This document shows, one piece after another, positions 1 to 7,789 of a DNA stretch of 64,000 nt; the first letter of the stretch is position 1, and every line of letters begins with the position of its first letter. This DNA is from Neorhizobium huautlense (GTDB lineage Bacteria > Pseudomonadota > Alphaproteobacteria > Rhizobiales > Rhizobiaceae). Under the pieces are notes generated by a model. That model was not told the DNA's origin and made no database searches. It saw only the letters and a program-made list of their open reading frames with translations. Where the stretch lies: the NCBI RefSeq assembly GCF_030811685.1, contig NZ_JAUSRF010000018.1:1-64000 (forward strand), written 5' to 3'. Position numbers and translations under genes: made by a program.

Positions 1-114
1 AAGAAGATCGCAATCGCCCTCACAAGGGCCACTCAGCCAGCCATGGCATGAGGCAGAAGGATCTTCATTGCCTCATTCGAACGCGGCCGGCAAACTCGGT
101 GGTTCGCATAAAAC

Positions 115-666
115 AAAACCCCGCCAAAAAATGACGGGGTTTGTCAGCAGTCTGACGGCTACAGCCGCTATTCGTTTCCCTTCGGCATCGGGCCGTCGCA
201 GCGCTGGTTTGCCCGCCCACCACAGCAGGGTGATATCGTTCTGTTCCGTTTGCCCCACGAGCCGTCGGTCACCTATATCAAACGCCTCATCGGCATGCCG
301 GGCGACCGGGTACAGATGCGTGCCGGCCTCCTCTATCTGAATGGCGAGGCCGTGCCGCATCAGCCGGAGGGCGAATGGACCGACCGGACATACGAGCCGC
401 AGACCGTCCCCTTGTTCCGCGAAACACTTCCCTCCGGCCGCTCATATCTGGTCGCGGATACCATGCAGGGCTCACGCGGCGATGATACGGAGGAGTTCGT
501 GGTTCCGCCCGGCCATTATTTCATGCTCGGCGACAACCGCGATAACAGCCTCGACAGCCGTTTCGACGTCGGCTTCGTTCCACAAGACAATGTGGTCGCG
601 CGGGCCGGCGTCGTGGTCTTTAATGCCAGTCAGAAAGAGCGCAGCTGGATATCGCTCAATCCATGA
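115..666 (+). pseudogene. Signal peptidase I remnant (5'-truncated lepB paralogue)
   Basis: The frame reads as the C-terminal two thirds of a type I signal peptidase, the inner-membrane enzyme that cleaves Sec/Tat signal peptides. Homology begins near position 157 with GYSRYSFPFG. It continues through QQGDIVLFR, then YIKRLIGMPGDR, which carries the catalytic lysine, and GDNRDNSLDSR, the conserved C-terminal box. The N-terminal membrane anchor and the segment with the catalytic serine are missing. The frame is open back to a stop near 112 but has no ATG or GTG; the only usable start is TTG at 250, inside the domain. Upstream lies unrelated DNA with a GC hairpin (about 115-144). I infer a truncated, non-functional copy. 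A short translated fragment from 250 cannot be excluded but could not have the Ser-Lys dyad. Confidence 0.72.
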
Positions 667-692
667 GGCCGGACGCAGTGGAATGTCTCGCA

Positions 693-707
693 TACTGGAA
701 ACCAGTA
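693..707. promoter_or_regulatory. Palindrome before brnT, probable autoregulatory operator
   Basis: tactgg-aaa-ccagta is a perfect 6-bp inverted repeat with a 3-bp centre, ending 7 bases before the ATG of the BrnT-like toxin. Antitoxins of BrnTA-type modules usually bind such sites to repress their own operon. The assignment is inference from position and symmetry. Confidence 0.5.
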
Positions 708-714
708 GGTCGTC

Positions 715-993
715 ATGATACATTTTGAGTGGGATGAACGTAAGGCCGAAGCCAATCTTACAAAACACGGTGTCAGCTTCCAAGCTGCCTCAGCCGTGTT
801 CCTCGATCCATTCGCCCTCGATATCGAGGAGCGTTCCATGGATTACGGTGAAATCCGGCGACGGATCATCGGACTTGGAAACGGTCGTTTTCTGACGGTT
901 ATCTATACCGAACGCGGCGATGTTATCCGTCTCATCTCGGCACGAAAATCAACAGCCGGCGAGCGTCAGGAGTATGATGATGCAAAATGGTAA
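715..993 (+). CDS. brnT: BrnT-family toxin (DUF497)
   Basis: This 92-aa protein has the BrnT/DUF497 hallmark near its N-terminus: FEWDERKAEANLTKHGVSF at residues 4-22, i.e. F-x-W-D-x-x-K-x-x-x-N-x-x-K-H-G. BrnT proteins are RelE-fold ribonuclease toxins of type II TA modules and normally precede their antitoxin gene, as here. The middle GEIRRRIIGLGNGRFLTVIYTERG and the C-terminal RLISARKSTAGERQEY also fit the family, whose RISAR-like segment closes the fold. The stop lies inside the start of the HTH antitoxin gene, so the two genes are translationally coupled. A palindrome directly upstream may be the operator. Confidence 0.88.
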   Translation: MIHFEWDERKAEANLTKHGVSFQAASAVFLDPFALDIEERSMDYGEIRRRIIGLGNGRFLTVIYTERGDVIRLISARKSTAGERQEYDDAKW

Positions 994-1315
994 GGAACAG
1001 CAGGCCGACTGGTCACGTGTCGACGCCATGAGTGACGAGGACGCCTTTGCCAATGCGCGTGGAGACCCTGACAATCCGCCGAAGAGCCGTGAGCAGGTGC
1101 GGGCATCAGCGCGCATGCCGCAGGTAAAAGTCATTCGGCGGGCTCTGCAACTGACACAGGAAGAATTCTCTGCCCGCTACGGCATCCCGCTCGGCACGTT
1201 GCGTGATTGGGAACAGGCCCGTAGCGAACCCGATCAGCCGGCTCGCGCCTATCTCAAGGTTATAGCCGTCGATCCTGAACGCACGGCAGCGGCATTGGCA
1301 AAGGGTGTGGCGTAA
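974..1315 (+). CDS. HTH antitoxin paired with the BrnT-like toxin
   Basis: This 113-aa protein has a C-terminal XRE-type helix-turn-helix at about residues 58-82 (LTQEEFSARYGIPLGTLRDW). Its acidic N-terminal half would suit toxin binding. Three ATGs in a row occur at 974, 977 and 980; AGGAG at 968-972 fits 980 best, and any of them overlaps the 3' end of the toxin gene. Canonical BrnA antitoxins have a ribbon-helix-helix fold, so an HTH partner is a known but less usual variant. Expected role: neutralise the toxin and repress the operon. Its identity as an antitoxin rests mainly on gene order and overlap. Confidence 0.8.
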   Translation: MMMQNGKEQQADWSRVDAMSDEDAFANARGDPDNPPKSREQVRASARMPQVKVIRRALQLTQEEFSARYGIPLGTLRDWEQARSEPDQPARAYLKVIAVDPERTAAALAKGVA

Positions 1316-1348
1316 CCTGTTGTTCACGCGCCACCCTGACGCCTCGAA

Positions 1349-1389
1349 CAAAAACAGCGCCGCGCACCTTTTTCAGGCACGCGGCGCTG
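1349..1389 (-). terminator. Intrinsic terminator of the outer-membrane protein gene
   Basis: A 10-bp perfect stem (cagcgccgcg at 1355-1364 with cgcggcgctg at 1380-1389) is followed on the minus strand by TTTTTG. It sits 25 bases after the stop of the minus-strand porin-like gene. Confidence 0.8.
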
Positions 1390-1414
1390 CCGCAATCGGA
1401 CCCAAGATAAAATC

Positions 1415-2041
1415 TTAGAAGTGGTAGTTCACGCCGGCCTTGATGGTGTGATCGCTCACATCGGTTTCAGCGGCACCGACGCCAGGGATCACGCTACGCA
1501 CGTCACCGGTACGAGCATAGTTATATTCTACCTTGCCGGAGATCTGCTGGTTGAATTTGTGCTCGACGCCGGCACCGACCAGCCAGCCGGGCTTCCAGCC
1601 ATCCGGGCCCTGTGCGGAAGCATCGCGCATGCTGGTCATCGTGCCACCTGCCGTGCCGTAAACCAGCGTGTCGCCGAGCGGCATACCGGCCTTGGCCTTG
1701 GCTGCCAGACGGTAACGCTCTTCCAGCTCACCGCCCGGAACGCGGACGCGGGCATCGCCCATATGCGACAGTTCCAGTTCGCCACCAACCACGAAACCAT
1801 TGGTTTCCATGTTGTAGCCGCCCTGAACGCCGCCCATGAATTCGCGGTTGCCGGAGAACGGGTTGCCGTGGCGCGAAGCCGTTCCGGCATGGAGACCGAC
1901 GTAACCACCGGTCCAGCCAGACGACTGTTCGACCGGCTCGTTATAGGACGGGGCTTCGTAAGCATTGGTGAGGTCGGCTGCAAAAACCGGACCGGAGACG
2001 AAAGCGGCGCCAAGCGCCAATACGAGCGACTTCTTGAACAT
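1415..2041 (-). CDS. Outer-membrane beta-barrel protein (Omp25/RopB-like)
   Basis: This 208-aa precursor has a signal peptide of about 21 residues (MFKKSLVLALGAAFVSGPVFA). The mature part resembles the small eight-stranded porin-like Omp25/RopB family of Rhizobiales. GWTGGYVGLHAG, GGVQGGYNMETNGFVVGGE, GWLVGAGVEHKF and the terminal AGVNYHF are the repeated amphipathic strand signatures, and the last residue is the Phe expected for Bam-dependent insertion. The start at 2041 is chosen because GGAG stands upstream and the signal peptide begins there; a longer frame exists but has no support. Function is structural or envelope-related; the exact substrate or partner is unknown. The gene is monocistronic with its own terminator. 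Confidence 0.88.
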   Translation of the reverse strand: MFKKSLVLALGAAFVSGPVFAADLTNAYEAPSYNEPVEQSSGWTGGYVGLHAGTASRHGNPFSGNREFMGGVQGGYNMETNGFVVGGELELSHMGDARVRVPGGELEERYRLAAKAKAGMPLGDTLVYGTAGGTMTSMRDASAQGPDGWKPGWLVGAGVEHKFNQQISGKVEYNYARTGDVRSVIPGVGAAETDVSDHTIKAGVNYHF

Positions 2042-2457
2042 GATTTTACTCCATACACAGCCCGCAGATGGTGAATGCGCGGGCGATACATCGGCTTGCG
2101 CCACAAAAGTATCCAATCGGTCCAGCCCGGTCCCCTGACCGTGTTGGCACTTTTGCACCGGTATGCCTTTCATTTTCACGAAAACATAAACAGTCGATTA
2201 ACCGCGACCGCTCACCAACTGCTTACCATGGCCGCAAAAGCCCGCCTTTTCGGTGCTCGACACAAGGGACAAGGAAACGGAATCAAGCGCTTGCGGAAAA
2301 ACCGACAAATGTTCGTTTTTACACCGAAATTTCTGATCTTTTTTTCGTGATCGGGACGACGGAAACCCGCCCCATCATCGCAGTGCATAAAACCGTCTGG
2401 TTACGCCGCTGCCCTCCGCTATCTTGAGGGCATCACAGCAAATGAATTCGGAACACC
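2042..2457. other. Intergenic region, divergent promoters expected
   Basis: These 416 bases separate the divergent porin-like and acyltransferase genes. The part next to the porin gene would be its 5' leader and contains a small GC hairpin (about 2059-2084). The middle (about 2170-2350) is relatively AT-rich. I see no convincing gene, and no promoter hexamers I would assign with confidence. Confidence 0.5.
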
Positions 2458-3579
2458 ATGAGCGAAACGCAGTCCAGACCCCGCGAACGTTTTGTCCTGC
2501 TCGATGGATTGCGGGGCGTTGCAGCCGTCTTCATCGTGCAGCGCCATGCCGAACCGATGCTGGGTGATGCCCTGCCCTCCAGTTATCTCGGCGTCGACCT
2601 GTTCTTTGCCTTGAGCGGCTTCGTGCTGGCCCATGCCTATGGCGCGGCCCTCGCCTCCGGCCGCATGTCGGCGCTTGCCTTCATGAAGGCACGGCTGCTG
2701 CGGCTCTATCCGCTCTATCTCGTCGCGCTGGCGCTCACCGTTGGTTATTACCTGCGCATGTACCAATCCGGCCTGCCGGTGATGGCTGATGAAGTGGTCA
2801 CGGCAGGCGAGCTTGCCGCCGGTGTCGCGACCGGGCTTCTGTTTCTGCCCACGCCCTTCACCATCTCGTTCAATGCGGCGCTGTTTCTTGTCCATCCGGC
2901 ATGGTCGCTGTTCGATGAACTGGTCGCCAATTTCGCATATGCGCTTCGCGGCGTGCGCATGCGCAGCCGTCATATCGCGGTCGTCATCGCCATCAGCGCG
3001 GCGATACTGGTCATTGCCGCACTTCAGTTCGAACGCCTGCATGCCGGTTTCCGCTGGCACGAAATGTATGCCGGCCTTGCCCGCGTGTTCTTCTCGTTTT
3101 CCGCCGGCGTGCTGATCTATCGCTACCGCCGCAAGACGCAGACACCGCAGCCTATCGCAGCACTCGCCTGCCTCGCCATCACCGCCGCCGTGCTGGCTGC
3201 CCCGACGCCCAAGGACGCAAAATGGATCTTTGACCTGATCGTTGTCCTGTTCGTTTGGCCAGCCCTGCTTTATGCGGCAAGCGGAATCCTGCCCGACCGG
3301 CGCACTAGCGCCGTCTCCACCTTTCTCGGCACCGCCTCATACGGGCTTTACGTGCTGCATTCGCCCTTCATCGACTGGGCCGTGCTCGGTTGGGCGACAT
3401 GGACCGGCAACAGCATCGCTGACCTGCCTTATGCGCCACTTGCCGGCATCGGTTTCATCGGACTTTGCGTCCTCCTGTCATGGTGGCTGACGGTCGCCTT
3501 CGACGAACCATTGCAGCGCCGTTTCAAACACGCCCGAAAGGACACTCGCCCCCTTACCGACAATCCCGGAGGGCCATGA
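2458..3579 (+). CDS. Acyltransferase family 3 membrane protein (OafA/NodX type)
   Basis: This 373-aa polytopic inner-membrane protein has the acyltransferase-3 signatures. LLDGLRGVAAVFIVQRH near residue 17 carries the conserved catalytic-type His. YLGVDLFFALSGFVLAH near residue 43 and the Arg/Tyr-rich KARLLRLYPLYLVAL near residue 75 follow. About ten hydrophobic segments follow, ending with a basic tail. Members transfer acyl groups, usually acetyl, from the cytoplasm onto exopolysaccharide, O-antigen or Nod factor; the acceptor here cannot be told from sequence. No polysaccharide gene cluster is adjacent, so it looks like a stand-alone modifying enzyme. Confidence 0.87.
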   Translation: MSETQSRPRERFVLLDGLRGVAAVFIVQRHAEPMLGDALPSSYLGVDLFFALSGFVLAHAYGAALASGRMSALAFMKARLLRLYPLYLVALALTVGYYLRMYQSGLPVMADEVVTAGELAAGVATGLLFLPTPFTISFNAALFLVHPAWSLFDELVANFAYALRGVRMRSRHIAVVIAISAAILVIAALQFERLHAGFRWHEMYAGLARVFFSFSAGVLIYRYRRKTQTPQPIAALACLAITAAVLAAPTPKDAKWIFDLIVVLFVWPALLYAASGILPDRRTSAVSTFLGTASYGLYVLHSPFIDWAVLGWATWTGNSIADLPYAPLAGIGFIGLCVLLSWWLTVAFDEPLQRRFKHARKDTRPLTDNPGGP

Positions 3580-3674
3580 CCGTACAGATGTTGGTGCTAC
3601 CGGAACCAATCCGAGCACCGCGTGTTGAACGGCCACACGGCACAACAGATCGTGATCATTCTAGGAGGTTCATT

Positions 3675-3752
3675 ATGGGACGCGGTATTCTTCTCTGGCT
3701 TCTGGGCATTCCTCTGCCGATCGTCATCCTTCTCGTTCTCTTCCTGCGCTGA
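3675..3752 (+). CDS. 25-residue single-span membrane peptide
   Basis: ATG at 3675 is preceded by a very strong ribosome binding site (AGGAGG at 3663-3668). It opens a 25-codon frame, MGRGILLWLLGIPLPIVILL followed by VLFLR: almost one continuous hydrophobic helix with a Gly-Arg start and a terminal Arg. From memory, near-identical peptides occur in other Rhizobiales, but this was not checked. The stop lies 10 bases before the ATG of the PhnA-like membrane protein, suggesting co-translation and perhaps interaction. The function is unknown. Confidence 0.7.
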   Translation: MGRGILLWLLGIPLPIVILLVLFLR

Positions 3753-3762
3753 GGTGGGTGCC

Positions 3763-4653
3763 ATGCCCCTCACCTCAAGCACCCTCACCCCGGTCGAGTC
3801 CTCGAAATCCGCCATCGCCTGGGGCCCCATCATCGGCGGCGCGGTGGCCGCCACCGGCGTCAGCCTCATTCTCATCATGTTGGGTTCGGGCCTTGGCCTC
3901 ACCATGGTGTCGCCGTGGTCGGGGGAAAGCAGTTCGGCGGCAACGGTCGGCATTACCGCCGCCATCTGGCTCGTTGTCGTGCAGTGGCTCTCATCGGCGC
4001 TCGGCGGCTATCTGACCGGCCGCCTGCGCACCAAATGGGCCGCCATCCACACAGACGAAGTGTTTTTTCGCGATACCGCGCATGGCTTCGTTTCCTGGGC
4101 GGTCGCCACCCTCTTCGTCGCCGGTTTTCTGGCTTCGTCGCTGACATCGCTTGCCGGCGCCGGCGCGCAGGCTGTCGGCGCAGCCGCGTCCACGGCGACT
4201 GTTGCCGCAGCTTCGACATCCGACGGCACGACCGATACGTCAGCCGCCACCGCCTATTTCACGGACGCCCTGCTGCGTCCGGAACGGGTCTCGGCCAATG
4301 CGCAGGGCGATGACACGGCAGCAACGGCGGAAGTTTCCCGCATTCTCGTCAACGGTGCCGTTGCCGGCGGCGTGCCGGAAGATGACAAGGCCTATCTCGC
4401 CGCCATCGTCTCGGCCCGAACCGGCCTTGAAGCCGAACAGGCACGCGGCCGTGTCGATGCGGTCCTTGCGCGGATCGAAGCCGCCAAGGTCGCCGCTCAG
4501 GAAGCAACCGACAAGGCCCGCAAGGCTGCCGCAACGACAGCGCTCGTCGGTGCCATTTCGCTGCTGGTCGGCGCCTTCATCTCCTGCGCTGCCGCCGCCC
4601 TTGGCGGACGCCAGCGCGACGAGGAAGAAGACCTGATCGCCGCCCGCCTTTGA
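3763..4653 (+). CDS. PhnA-like membrane protein, function unknown
   Basis: This 296-aa protein has hydrophobic segments at about residues 20-48, 60-84, 108-131 and 255-283. They are separated by a long Ala-rich, partly helical region (about 135-250) likely exposed outside the membrane. Proteins of this layout are often labelled PhnA-like in Rhizobium/Agrobacterium, although nothing in the sequence supports a role in phosphonate metabolism. The ATG at 3763 is preferred over upstream in-frame starts because it follows the 25-aa peptide gene by 10 bases and begins just before the first membrane segment. A terminator follows the stop. A structural or stress-related membrane role is possible. Confidence 0.7.
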   Translation: MPLTSSTLTPVESSKSAIAWGPIIGGAVAATGVSLILIMLGSGLGLTMVSPWSGESSSAATVGITAAIWLVVVQWLSSALGGYLTGRLRTKWAAIHTDEVFFRDTAHGFVSWAVATLFVAGFLASSLTSLAGAGAQAVGAAASTATVAAASTSDGTTDTSAATAYFTDALLRPERVSANAQGDDTAATAEVSRILVNGAVAGGVPEDDKAYLAAIVSARTGLEAEQARGRVDAVLARIEAAKVAAQEATDKARKAAATTALVGAISLLVGAFISCAAAALGGRQRDEEEDLIAARL

Positions 4654-4675
4654 GCGCCATCGGACAGGACCCGGG

Positions 4676-4705
4676 AAAAGCCTCGCAGTGATGCGGGGCT
4701 TTTTT
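4676..4705 (+). terminator. Intrinsic terminator after the PhnA-like gene
   Basis: aaagcctcgca-gtga-tgcggggctt forms a GC stem with one mismatch, followed by TTTTTT. It lies about 20 bases beyond the stop codon. Confidence 0.85.
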
Positions 4706-4840
4706 CATTGCAGCGCGTCCGCGCCAGTCGAAGCCGGTTTATGATGCCAAACAAAATGCGGATCGGAGTGTGGTTTTGCTCGTAGAATCGTTTCCATCAC
4801 CTAATCTGCCTTTTGACAGAAACGAAGGAGCGATGAAGGC

Positions 4841-5851
4841 ATGACCGAGTTGAAGAACATCTGCATCTACGGTGCCGGGGCACTTGGCGGCACTCTGGCG
4901 GCACGACTTGTGGAAGGGCTCGGCGAGAAGGTTACGGTCTCGGTCATCGCGCGCGGCGCGCACCTTGAGAAGATCCGGGAGAACGGTCTGGAAGTGCGGG
5001 TCGCGGGCGAGGAAAAACCGACCATCGTCCCCGTCAATGCCACCGACGACCCGACGACGCTGCCAAAGCAGGATCTCGTTATCACCGGCCTCAAGGGTCA
5101 TCAGGTGCCGGCGGCGGCTGATGGCCTTGCCCATCTCGTCAAGGATGACACGCGCGTTGTCATGGTCCTGAACGGTATTCCGTGGTGGTACTTTCATCGC
5201 GATGAAAAGAGCGGCCATGACGATCATCGCCTGAGCGAACTCGATCCCGGCGATCGCCTCTGGAATGCGATCGGACCTCAGCGTGTCATCGGCTGCGTTG
5301 CCTATCAGGGTGCCGAAGTGGTGGAACCCGGTGTCATCCAGTTGCCCGCGCGTGGCCGTTTCATCCTCGGCGAACCCTCGGGCGAAATGTCGGCGGATCT
5401 CACCTCCATTGCCGATCTGCTGACACAGGCCAATGTCAAAATCATCCAGACTCCCGACATCCGGGGAGAAATCTGGAGCAAGCTGATGGGCAATGCCTCG
5501 TTCAACCCGATCAGCGCGCTGACCCGTGCCCTTTCCGACCGCATCGTCACCGACCCTGCTCTTTTGTCGTTGAAAAGCCGGGTCATGCGGGAAGTCTATG
5601 CCGTCGCCTCTGCGCTCGGCAGCCCGCCGCCGCAAACGGTCGAGGAACGTCTGATGGAAGCCATGAAGATCGGCCCGCACCCGACATCCATGCTGCAGGA
5701 TTTTCTCGCGCAGAAACCGCTCGAATATGTGCCCTTGGTCGGCATGGTGGTGCATCTCGGCCAGATGACAGAGACGCCAGTGCCGGCGCTCGAAACCATT
5801 CTGGCTCTGGTCGGCGAACTCGACAGGCAGAACCGGGGTATCACCGCCTGA
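4841..5851 (+). CDS. 2-dehydropantoate 2-reductase family (ketopantoate reductase)
   Basis: This 336-aa NADPH-dependent oxidoreductase has an N-terminal Rossmann motif, IYGAGALGGTLAARL (about residues 8-22). It also has VLNGIPWW, the stretch around the conserved substrate-site Asn (about 110). The ApbA/PanE C-terminal helical domain carries EIWSKLMGNASFNPISAL (about 215). The family reduces 2-dehydropantoate to pantoate in pantothenate/CoA synthesis. Many bacteria carry paralogues with other 2-keto acid substrates, so panE is not assigned firmly. The length is slightly above E. coli PanE (303 aa). The gene stands alone between terminators. Confidence 0.88.
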   Translation: MTELKNICIYGAGALGGTLAARLVEGLGEKVTVSVIARGAHLEKIRENGLEVRVAGEEKPTIVPVNATDDPTTLPKQDLVITGLKGHQVPAAADGLAHLVKDDTRVVMVLNGIPWWYFHRDEKSGHDDHRLSELDPGDRLWNAIGPQRVIGCVAYQGAEVVEPGVIQLPARGRFILGEPSGEMSADLTSIADLLTQANVKIIQTPDIRGEIWSKLMGNASFNPISALTRALSDRIVTDPALLSLKSRVMREVYAVASALGSPPPQTVEERLMEAMKIGPHPTSMLQDFLAQKPLEYVPLVGMVVHLGQMTETPVPALETILALVGELDRQNRGITA

Positions 5852-5947
5852 GAGATCGATCCGAGAAACAGATTCAGGTCCTTGCGAGATTGAATCAGAA
5901 AACCGGCGCAAGACGCTGATGTCGAGATAAAAACACGGCAACAAGAA

Positions 5948-6150
5948 AAACCCTCCGCGGCAGGGGAACGGCGGAGGGTCAGGCGACTTGGAGGTCAAAA
6001 ATGTTTTTTGTTATGGTGCGACACCGAGGGGAGGAATGTCGCGGCATCTGATGTGTTCGATGTGTAGATAACCCACAAATCGCCACTTGGTTCCACGCTT
6101 CCTTAACGGGCAGAATGATACATTTCTCAGCCAAGCACGGAACAGAGGCC
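5948..6150 (-). ncRNA. Candidate minus-strand small RNA with intrinsic terminator
   Basis: An 8-bp GC stem (ccctccgc at 5951-5958, gcggaggg at 5971-5978) is followed, on the minus strand only, by TTTTTCTTG. The nearest minus-strand gene upstream is rarA, more than 480 bases away and beyond a plus-strand gene, so this terminator has no obvious coding partner. The roughly 150 bases transcribed into it contain CTCCCCTC, a possible anti-Shine-Dalgarno stretch of the kind used by rhizobial trans-acting sRNAs. The 5' end given is a guess, and no clear promoter was found. A minus-strand reading frame here (66 codons) has no ribosome binding site or family. Confidence 0.4.
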
Positions 6151-6153
6151 TTT

Positions 6154-6459
6154 ATGTCGACCCAGAATTTTCGCTTCACCCATTACGATCTACGCGAACA
6201 ACGGGCCGGCACGATCATCGATGTGACGCTCAACGCGGTCAACAATGTGCGCCTGATGACGGCCGTGAATTTCCAGCGTTTCAGGGAAAAGCTCGATTAC
6301 AAATATGTCGGCGGCACCGCCAAAAAGTCGCCGACACGCATCATCATCCCGGAGAATGGCCACTGGTTTCTGATCGTGGATGAGGAAGGCCACGGCGGTC
6401 TGGCAGGTTCCTCGGTCAAGGTCGTCACGCCGCCCGGACGTCAGGTCAAGGCGCCTTAA
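6154..6459 (+). CDS. DUF1883 domain protein
   Basis: This 101-aa soluble protein fits the DUF1883 family, seen mainly in Rhizobiales: FTHYDLREQRAGTIIDVTL, then NVRLMTAVNFQRFR, and the core IIIPENGHWFLIVDEEGHGG. The family has no known biochemical role; some members are fused to TIR or other signalling domains, which hints at a small-molecule or surface-binding module. The ATG at 6154 gives the expected N-terminus; the ribosome binding site is weak (agagg). The gene is convergent with rarA, whose stop lies 4 bases after this stop, with no terminator between them. Confidence 0.8.
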   Translation: MSTQNFRFTHYDLREQRAGTIIDVTLNAVNNVRLMTAVNFQRFREKLDYKYVGGTAKKSPTRIIIPENGHWFLIVDEEGHGGLAGSSVKVVTPPGRQVKAP

Positions 6460-6463
6460 TCGC

Positions 6464-7780
6464 TCAGTCTTCGTTGCGCTCGCGCCGCAATTTTTGCCAC
6501 CAGTCCAGCCGCTTGCGGATATCCCGCTCGAAACCGCGCTCAACGGGCTCGTAAAAAGTCTGTCGTCCCATTTTTTCGGGAAAATAGTCCTGCCCCGAAA
6601 ACGCATCCGGCTCGTCGTGGTCGTAACGATAACCGTCGTTATAGCCTTCGGCCTTCATCAGCTTGGTCGGCGCATTCAGAATATGTTTCGGCGGCAGCAG
6701 GGACCCATTCTGCTTGGCCACCGTCATCGCCGCCTTGAAGGCGGTATAAACGGCATTGGATTTCGGCGCGGTGGCGAGATAGACGCAGGCCTGCGCCAGC
6801 GCCAGTTCCCCCTCGGGCGAGCCGAGATAATCATAGGCATCCTTGGCGGCGTTACACACGACAAGGGCCTGCGGATCGGCAAGCCCGATATCCTCCACCG
6901 CCATGCGCACCAGCCTACGCCCGAGATAGAGCGGATCTTCACCGGCATCGAACATGCGGGCGAGATAATAGAGCGCCGCATCGGGGTCCGATCCGCGCAC
7001 TGATTTATGCAGCGCCGAGATCAGGTTGTAATGCCCGTCCTGCGCCTTGTCATAAACCGGCGCGCGGCGCTGCACGATACGGGTCAGGTTTTCCGTGTCG
7101 AAAACCTCGCCTTCCCTTGCTGCGCGCCAAACCTCTTCGGCCAGCGTCAGCACGGCCCGGCCATCGCCATCGGCCATGCGCACCAGCGAGGCGCGGGCAT
7201 TCTCGTCCAGCGGCAGCGGCTTGCCTTCCGCCGTTTCCGCACGCGTCAGCAGTTCGGTGAGACTGTCCTCGTCGTGGCTCCTGAAAGTGAGCACCCGGGC
7301 ACGCGACAACAGAGCGGCGTTGAGTTCGAAGGACGGGTTTTCGGTGGTGGCACCGACCAGCACGATCGTGCCGTCTTCCATGACCGGCAGAAAACTGTCC
7401 TGCTGGGCACGATTGAAGCGATGGATTTCGTCGACGAAGAGCAGCGTCTGGCGACCATTGATGCGGCGCAGCCGTGCCGCCTCGAAAACCTTCTTGAGAT
7501 CGGCGACACCGGAAAAGATCGCCGAAATCTGCTCGAAGGCCAGCCCCGCTTCACCAGAGAGGAGCCGGGCGACGGTGGTCTTGCCGGTGCCGGGAGGCCC
7601 CCAGAAGATCATCGAACCGAGCGAACCACTGTCGATCATGCGGCGAAGCACGCCGTCTTCGCCGGTCAGATGCGCCTGCCCGGTCACGTCGGCAATGGTC
7701 TTTGGTCGCAGCCGATCGGCTAGAGGCCGCCGGTTGGCGACCTCATCCGGAATTGTCGGTGCGAAAAGATCGTTGCCCAT
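6464..7780 (-). CDS. rarA: Replication-associated recombination protein A
   Basis: This 438-aa AAA+ ATPase of the RarA/MgsA/WRNIP1 family acts at stalled replication forks. The N-terminal RPLADRLRPKTIADVTGQ is typical. The Walker A motif is GPPGTGKTT (about residue 61), Walker B is LLFVDEIHRF (about 113), and sensor 1 is VGATTENPSF. The C-terminal half carries the MgsA tetramerisation region with SVRGSDPDAALYYLARM and EGYNDGYRYDHDEPDAFSGQ. The length matches the family (about 430-450). The gene ends 9 bases before the start of the DegQ-type protease frame and probably follows it in one transcript. Confidence 0.95.
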   Translation of the reverse strand: MGNDLFAPTIPDEVANRRPLADRLRPKTIADVTGQAHLTGEDGVLRRMIDSGSLGSMIFWGPPGTGKTTVARLLSGEAGLAFEQISAIFSGVADLKKVFEAARLRRINGRQTLLFVDEIHRFNRAQQDSFLPVMEDGTIVLVGATTENPSFELNAALLSRARVLTFRSHDEDSLTELLTRAETAEGKPLPLDENARASLVRMADGDGRAVLTLAEEVWRAAREGEVFDTENLTRIVQRRAPVYDKAQDGHYNLISALHKSVRGSDPDAALYYLARMFDAGEDPLYLGRRLVRMAVEDIGLADPQALVVCNAAKDAYDYLGSPEGELALAQACVYLATAPKSNAVYTAFKAAMTVAKQNGSLLPPKHILNAPTKLMKAEGYNDGYRYDHDEPDAFSGQDYFPEKMGRQTFYEPVERGFERDIRKRLDWWQKLRRERNED

Positions 7781-7789
7781 CGTCTCACA

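Noticed and set aside
68..360. Overlapping short frames near the left end, on both strands
   Set aside because: The signal peptidase frame explains the conserved sequence. The others lack starts with ribosome binding sites and resemble no family.
5979..6179. 66-codon minus-strand frame before the orphan terminator
   Set aside because: No ribosome binding site, no recognisable protein, and the frame runs through the terminator-side region. A non-coding RNA is the better reading.
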